From: Paragonimus westermani
Taxonomy: Eukaryota > Platyhelminthes > Trematoda > Plagiorchiida > Troglotrematidae
Length of the DNA: 64,000 nucleotides
Direction of reading: 5' to 3'
Assembly (NCBI GenBank): GCA_008508345.1
Contig: QNGE01000271.1
Span: 258,975 to 322,974, forward strand
In this document: one piece after another, positions 60,413-64,000 of the stretch
Numbering within the stretch: the stretch's first letter is position 1
Layout of the letters: every line of letters starts with the position of its first letter
The notes under the pieces: model-generated
What the model saw: the letters and a program-made list of their open reading frames with translations, nothing else
The model's database searches: none
What the model was told of the DNA's origin: nothing
Position numbers and translations under genes: made by a program

Positions 60413-62985
60413 CTGTTACATTCATGCATGTCTATCTAGGTAGCCACCGTTGTTAAGTAGCCCATTTTCTGCAGACGCAAGTTTGGTGGCACGAAGATCG
60501 GTCAAATAATCGTAAATTAAAAGATATTGGGTTCGAATTTAGTGAGGCAGAGTTCCATATGACCCAGTTGCCTGAAAATAACAAAACAGCCAACAAACGA
60601 GTGTGTTGCGTTCTACCAGTTACGTTGATAATGGGACTGAGTCATCACCGTTGCTGCTGTTAGACCTTGTGGTCGGCTTTGTGTGCACACGAACGGGGAT
60701 GACGTCGTTGGTTTCACGCAGCCCTGATTGCATCGGACTGCCGCAACAACTGTCACCATCCCTATCGGGTTAGCCTGTGTGGCTAATGGTACATGATCGC
60801 CTGTTTCCCATGATTGACTGCTTACGACACATCTAACTCCACGGAAGTTTACCCGAACCGAACAACACCAGATAAAATATGCGTTGTTCATTTAATCAGA
60901 AAGGAGACGGAGAGTTTGGTTCTGCCGTTTTTAACAGAATCTTTACGATATACAAGTAATGAGTAAGATCTGGGTTTTCTGATGATTACCAAGCAGATTG
61001 TGAAAGTTTTAAGAATTTCCACCAATTACTTAATCGGATATGCCAGAATTCCTGTCGTGAGCCTGTTGTGATCAGGTGGTCACAAGGGCAATGCAGGATA
61101 TGATAACACACTACCACAAATCATGCATATAGACTAGCATCCTAGTCACGCATATGTTCATATCGTTTAACGACTTGTCGTGTACCAAAATCCATCATCC
61201 CTGGTCTATGTTCTAATTCCAGTAGGATTATTTTAACTTACAGCTTGACCAATTAAATTTTCCTTAATTTATAAGTAGTTCACCTACTAACAACAGCTGA
61301 AAATAACCCCATACTAAAATGTTATCTTAGAACTTTGGTTGACTGATCTTATCACATCACCGGTCTCTTCCATTTGAGAACAGCATTCAAAAACACATCT
61401 ACCTGAGTCGAAATAGCTGTCTAGTACACCTAAAGAACTATAGTACGACCCTTTCTTGTAGTGCATCACTCAACCACGTACACAGAAGCACATTAATGAG
61501 GGTGCATTGAAGCGCATGTACCGTGTTCTTGAAACGTATCGTTCTGGGTGATCAGAGACGAGAAGCTTTCTCTTTCAACTTTTACGGGTTTCCGTTACCC
61601 AGGTTGTGCTCGCAGTATGCCAACGCCTACCTCTCGCTTGAAATTTAGGAATATAATGGGCAAATGAACGGTGTTTAGGCAAAGATGAAGCTCCGTCAGC
61701 TTGTACGGGCTTGCAGTATGAAAACACGGTTCGCTTGCATACAGAACTTGCAATGTTGAAACTGTCGAAATGTAGTGCTCACTGTCTTGCCCTGACTTTA
61801 GACAAGCAGGCCAAGGTGACGCTGGTTTCTAATTTTTATCTCAGTTTCACACGACAGCTACAAACTTGTCTTTTTGGGTAACTAGTGTAATGAAGATGAA
61901 TGAGTAATAACTTGTCAGTAGCCAGGAGAAGGCACATCTTTGGCAGTGAAGTAGCCGAGAGGAAATGCAACAGGGAACGCAGGAGTGCATTGCGTTAAGG
62001 ACTGGTGTTTCTCCATACATTAAATTGGCATTGACAACCTCGTCTTCCCGAGGTTATATGCAAATGAGTGTTTTTGTATGATGTGATGGGGAACCATATA
62101 CCCGGCATATTGATTTTCTGAGTATACACTTGTTGCGTCATCCGTGTTTATTGGCAGGCAACATTAGTACCTGTCACAACAGCCCCAAGATGGCCTTTAT
62201 TCGATTTATTTGGACCAAAATCCTCTTAAAACCACAAACTGTATATAAACAGGGCTCTGGTTTACCCTACCGTAATTTCAAAGTATGTTCACGACTAAAA
62301 TGATACGAATGGACCTCCCCACCCAATGTTTCCAGTAGCAGCCCAGGGACAAGCCACAGGCTTAATCGCCATCTTAAAAAGCAGTGGGTCACTTAAACGC
62401 TACAAAATTCGGGGTTGATTGGATGCAAATCTCAAAGGTGATACACAGTCAACTGAGAAACGCATTTGGAGAAATCTGTAGGGGTTCAACGTGAGTAAAA
62501 ATTAGTTTGTCGGTAGTCTGTTTAAGTATGATCCATAAACGATTAAGGACTGTTTAAGAGAGGAAGAGACCGATATGGATTTCCCTGAGTGGAGAGAGTT
62601 TGAGGCAACGTAAATATTGTAAGACAAAATAAGCAAATTTGAATAAAACCATCTCATTCATTATTCATTTTTCGTAACGTGATGATTGACCAGTGACCTT
62701 ATTGAAATCGATCGAACTGATCCTATTAGAGATCTCTAAAGCAGTTAACAAAGCGAATAGCTCAAAGACACCTGAACCGGCGTTCAATTCCAGATAGTGA
62801 CAAGGGTAGGCAGTAATGTAGACTCCAGGCGAACTGATTCTGGTGGTTCCTCCCTTAAACAACCTGACCGGAAAGTCTATATTAATGGGAAGCATGTTAA
62901 TAAATTTAAATAGTACGCAGTTTCTAACGACCAGTTTCTCCTTAGAGTGATATAGCTTACCGTCATATAATGCGATTGTGCATGC
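60411..62985. other. Unassigned DNA
   Basis: A GGGTTCGAATTT B-box-like string at 60529-60540 has no convincing A box. The 92-codon minus frame 60613-60891 and the 76-codon minus frame 62665-62895 are unrecognised. Nothing else. Confidence 0.4.
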
Positions 62986-63195
62986 ATGCGTCAGCCATGG
63001 GTGACTTGATAAAACGAGAGGTTGTCACTGTTGTTTCCGACTAGACTCGATGAAATTTGTCTTCGACTCATTGCAGTTGAGGCGAATAGTGTAATGACAA
63101 AAAGCCTGCTTCAATACTTGAACCTGCGCTAGATACTTCTAGCATCCGTGGCACCGTTCACTGTGCGATCAAGGCACAAGTGACGGTACTCACAC
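62986..63195 (-). mobile_element. Weak non-LTR reverse transcriptase fragment
   Basis: The minus strand reads EYRHLCLDRT..GATDA then, after a shift, QVQVLKQAFCHYTIRLNCNESKTNF. This resembles the segment YADDI.LLA....DAQ..L..L......LRLN..KTK that follows the catalytic motif in RTE/R2-type LINEs. Only about 50 residues align, and the YADD motif itself is not preserved. Alternative: chance similarity. Confidence 0.4.
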
Positions 63196-63829
63196 TCTCA
63201 ACATTGTCTGCTCTGAGGTTTGCTGCCCCAGGATTCCAGCTAACTTATTACAGTTCCTTAGACATATATCTTTACACAGATCGTTAAACATGTATTTCTT
63301 ACATATATACACTGATAACCTACGACTTCTGCAAACTTCAAGGTAATCTGCATTAACATTGGAAACTTTCGCTACTGTCTTTCTTGCGTGCTTTCATTTG
63401 ATTGTATACAAGAGGTGAGTCGACGAAAACGGCAGTCGCCCCAAACACAATGGATGAAGATTAGTAGGTGGCTAATCAGAATTATTTACTCAGGGGACCA
63501 ACCGCAATATCTTACGTTCTACCTGTGTGATGAAGTCCTATTGGATTGGACTGTCCATTCAGAGAGCACGTTGTATCCATCATAATCATTTCTGAAATAA
63601 ACTGCAGCGTGGTGTAAATCCTATGTTCTTTTGATCACCACTAACTACATTCAGGCAGAATTTATTCTGTTCGTTTCCGATATTCTCAATGGCCACTCTC
63701 GTCCAGCTCTAGATGTGGGATGCGAGCGCAAATCGACGCATAGCAGATCAGTTGTGTTCCGAAGTTGAATCATTATGGTAAGCTATTGCTTTCTAAGCTG
63801 ACAATTTCTAACGGTTATATTCTGAACGC
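63196..63829. other. Unassigned DNA
   Basis: A 65-codon plus frame (63388-63585) is without motif. No other content recognised. Confidence 0.4.
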
Positions 63830-63863
63830 ACAAACACACACACACACACACACAAACACACAC
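63830..63863. repeat. (CA)n microsatellite with two CAAA interruptions
   Basis: CACAAACACACA-type tract ending directly at the boundary of repeat R1 (63864). It may be the 3' tail of that element as read on the minus strand. Confidence 0.93.
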
Positions 63864-64000
63864 GGTTGGCGGCATCCGATTCGGATTAGCCTGTCACAGT
63901 GACCGAAGCCAAAGGACGCCTGCGCTTATATATCACTGCAATTGGCTTGCGCTGCACCAATTGCAGTTCCACCAACACACCACATATCCAGTGTAAACCC
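63864..64000 (-). repeat. Dispersed repeat R1, recent copy cut by window end
   Basis: The reverse complement is about 97% identical to 44820-44956 (about 4 differences in 137 bp). The element continues beyond the window. Its other end abuts the CA tract. No coding content. Confidence 0.9.

Noticed and set aside
60470..60560. GGGTTCGAATTT B-box-like string as a SINE
   Set aside because: No A box and no matching flank with the other tRNA-like repeats.

Overview
The window looks like intergenic or intronic DNA from a large, repeat-rich metazoan genome. A flatworm (Platyhelminthes, probably a trematode or cestode) is the best guess. The reasons are the mix of decayed Penelope-like (PLE), CR1-like and other non-LTR and Ty3/gypsy-like remnants, the absence of compact genes, the TA/CA/AAC microsatellites, and a tRNA-derived SINE that carries a hammerhead ribozyme, a combination known from the Schistosoma Sm-alpha family. 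The species call is inference. I found no intact host gene, no tRNA or rRNA gene, no CRISPR array and no operon-like organisation. No open reading frame exceeds about 165 codons, and those with recognisable homology are broken pieces of retroelements.

Layout. 0-8 kb: an inverted pair of SINE pieces with a decayed hammerhead (1.37-1.69 kb), a (TA)n tract (3.25 kb), a dispersed repeat copy (5.55 kb), a minus-strand non-LTR retrotransposon 3' end with a terminal zinc finger (6.36-7.11 kb), and a GC-rich repeat (7.47-7.69 kb). 8-24 kb: a short coding repeat of unknown type (8.1 kb, again at 22.8 kb), dispersed repeat copies (10.0 and 11.8 kb), a PLE reverse transcriptase remnant (14.5-15.73 kb), a head-to-head SINE palindrome with two hammerhead ribozymes, one with an intact core and stems (16.09-16.56 kb), and a second GC-rich repeat copy (20.2 kb). 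24-31 kb: two PLE remnants, the second with its C-terminal GIY-YIG endonuclease domain (24.05-25.86 kb), a GC-rich roughly 173-bp tandem repeat (26.92-27.39 kb), and a 1,229-bp direct duplication separated by a single N that is almost certainly an assembly artefact (28.45-30.91 kb). 31-43 kb: largely unassignable DNA with microsatellites and a few short repeats. 43-48 kb: a second copy of the zinc-finger non-LTR element split by a 310-bp solo LTR with target-site duplication, a recent repeat copy (44.75-45.14 kb), a minus-strand gag remnant (46.86-47.35 kb), and a further SINE with a decayed hammerhead (48.15-48.35 kb). 48-64 kb: mostly featureless, with two successive minus-strand CR1-like copies (57.69-59.56 kb), (AAC)n, (TA)n and (CA)n tracts, a weak reverse transcriptase piece (63 kb), and a repeat copy cut by the window end that is about 97% identical to the one at 44.8 kb.

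There is no functional gene network here; the interactions are those of nested and decaying mobile elements. The most interesting element is the tRNA-headed SINE whose transcript contains a minimal type I hammerhead. One copy keeps a complete core and three paired stems. Other copies show paired changes in stem II or loss of catalytic bases.
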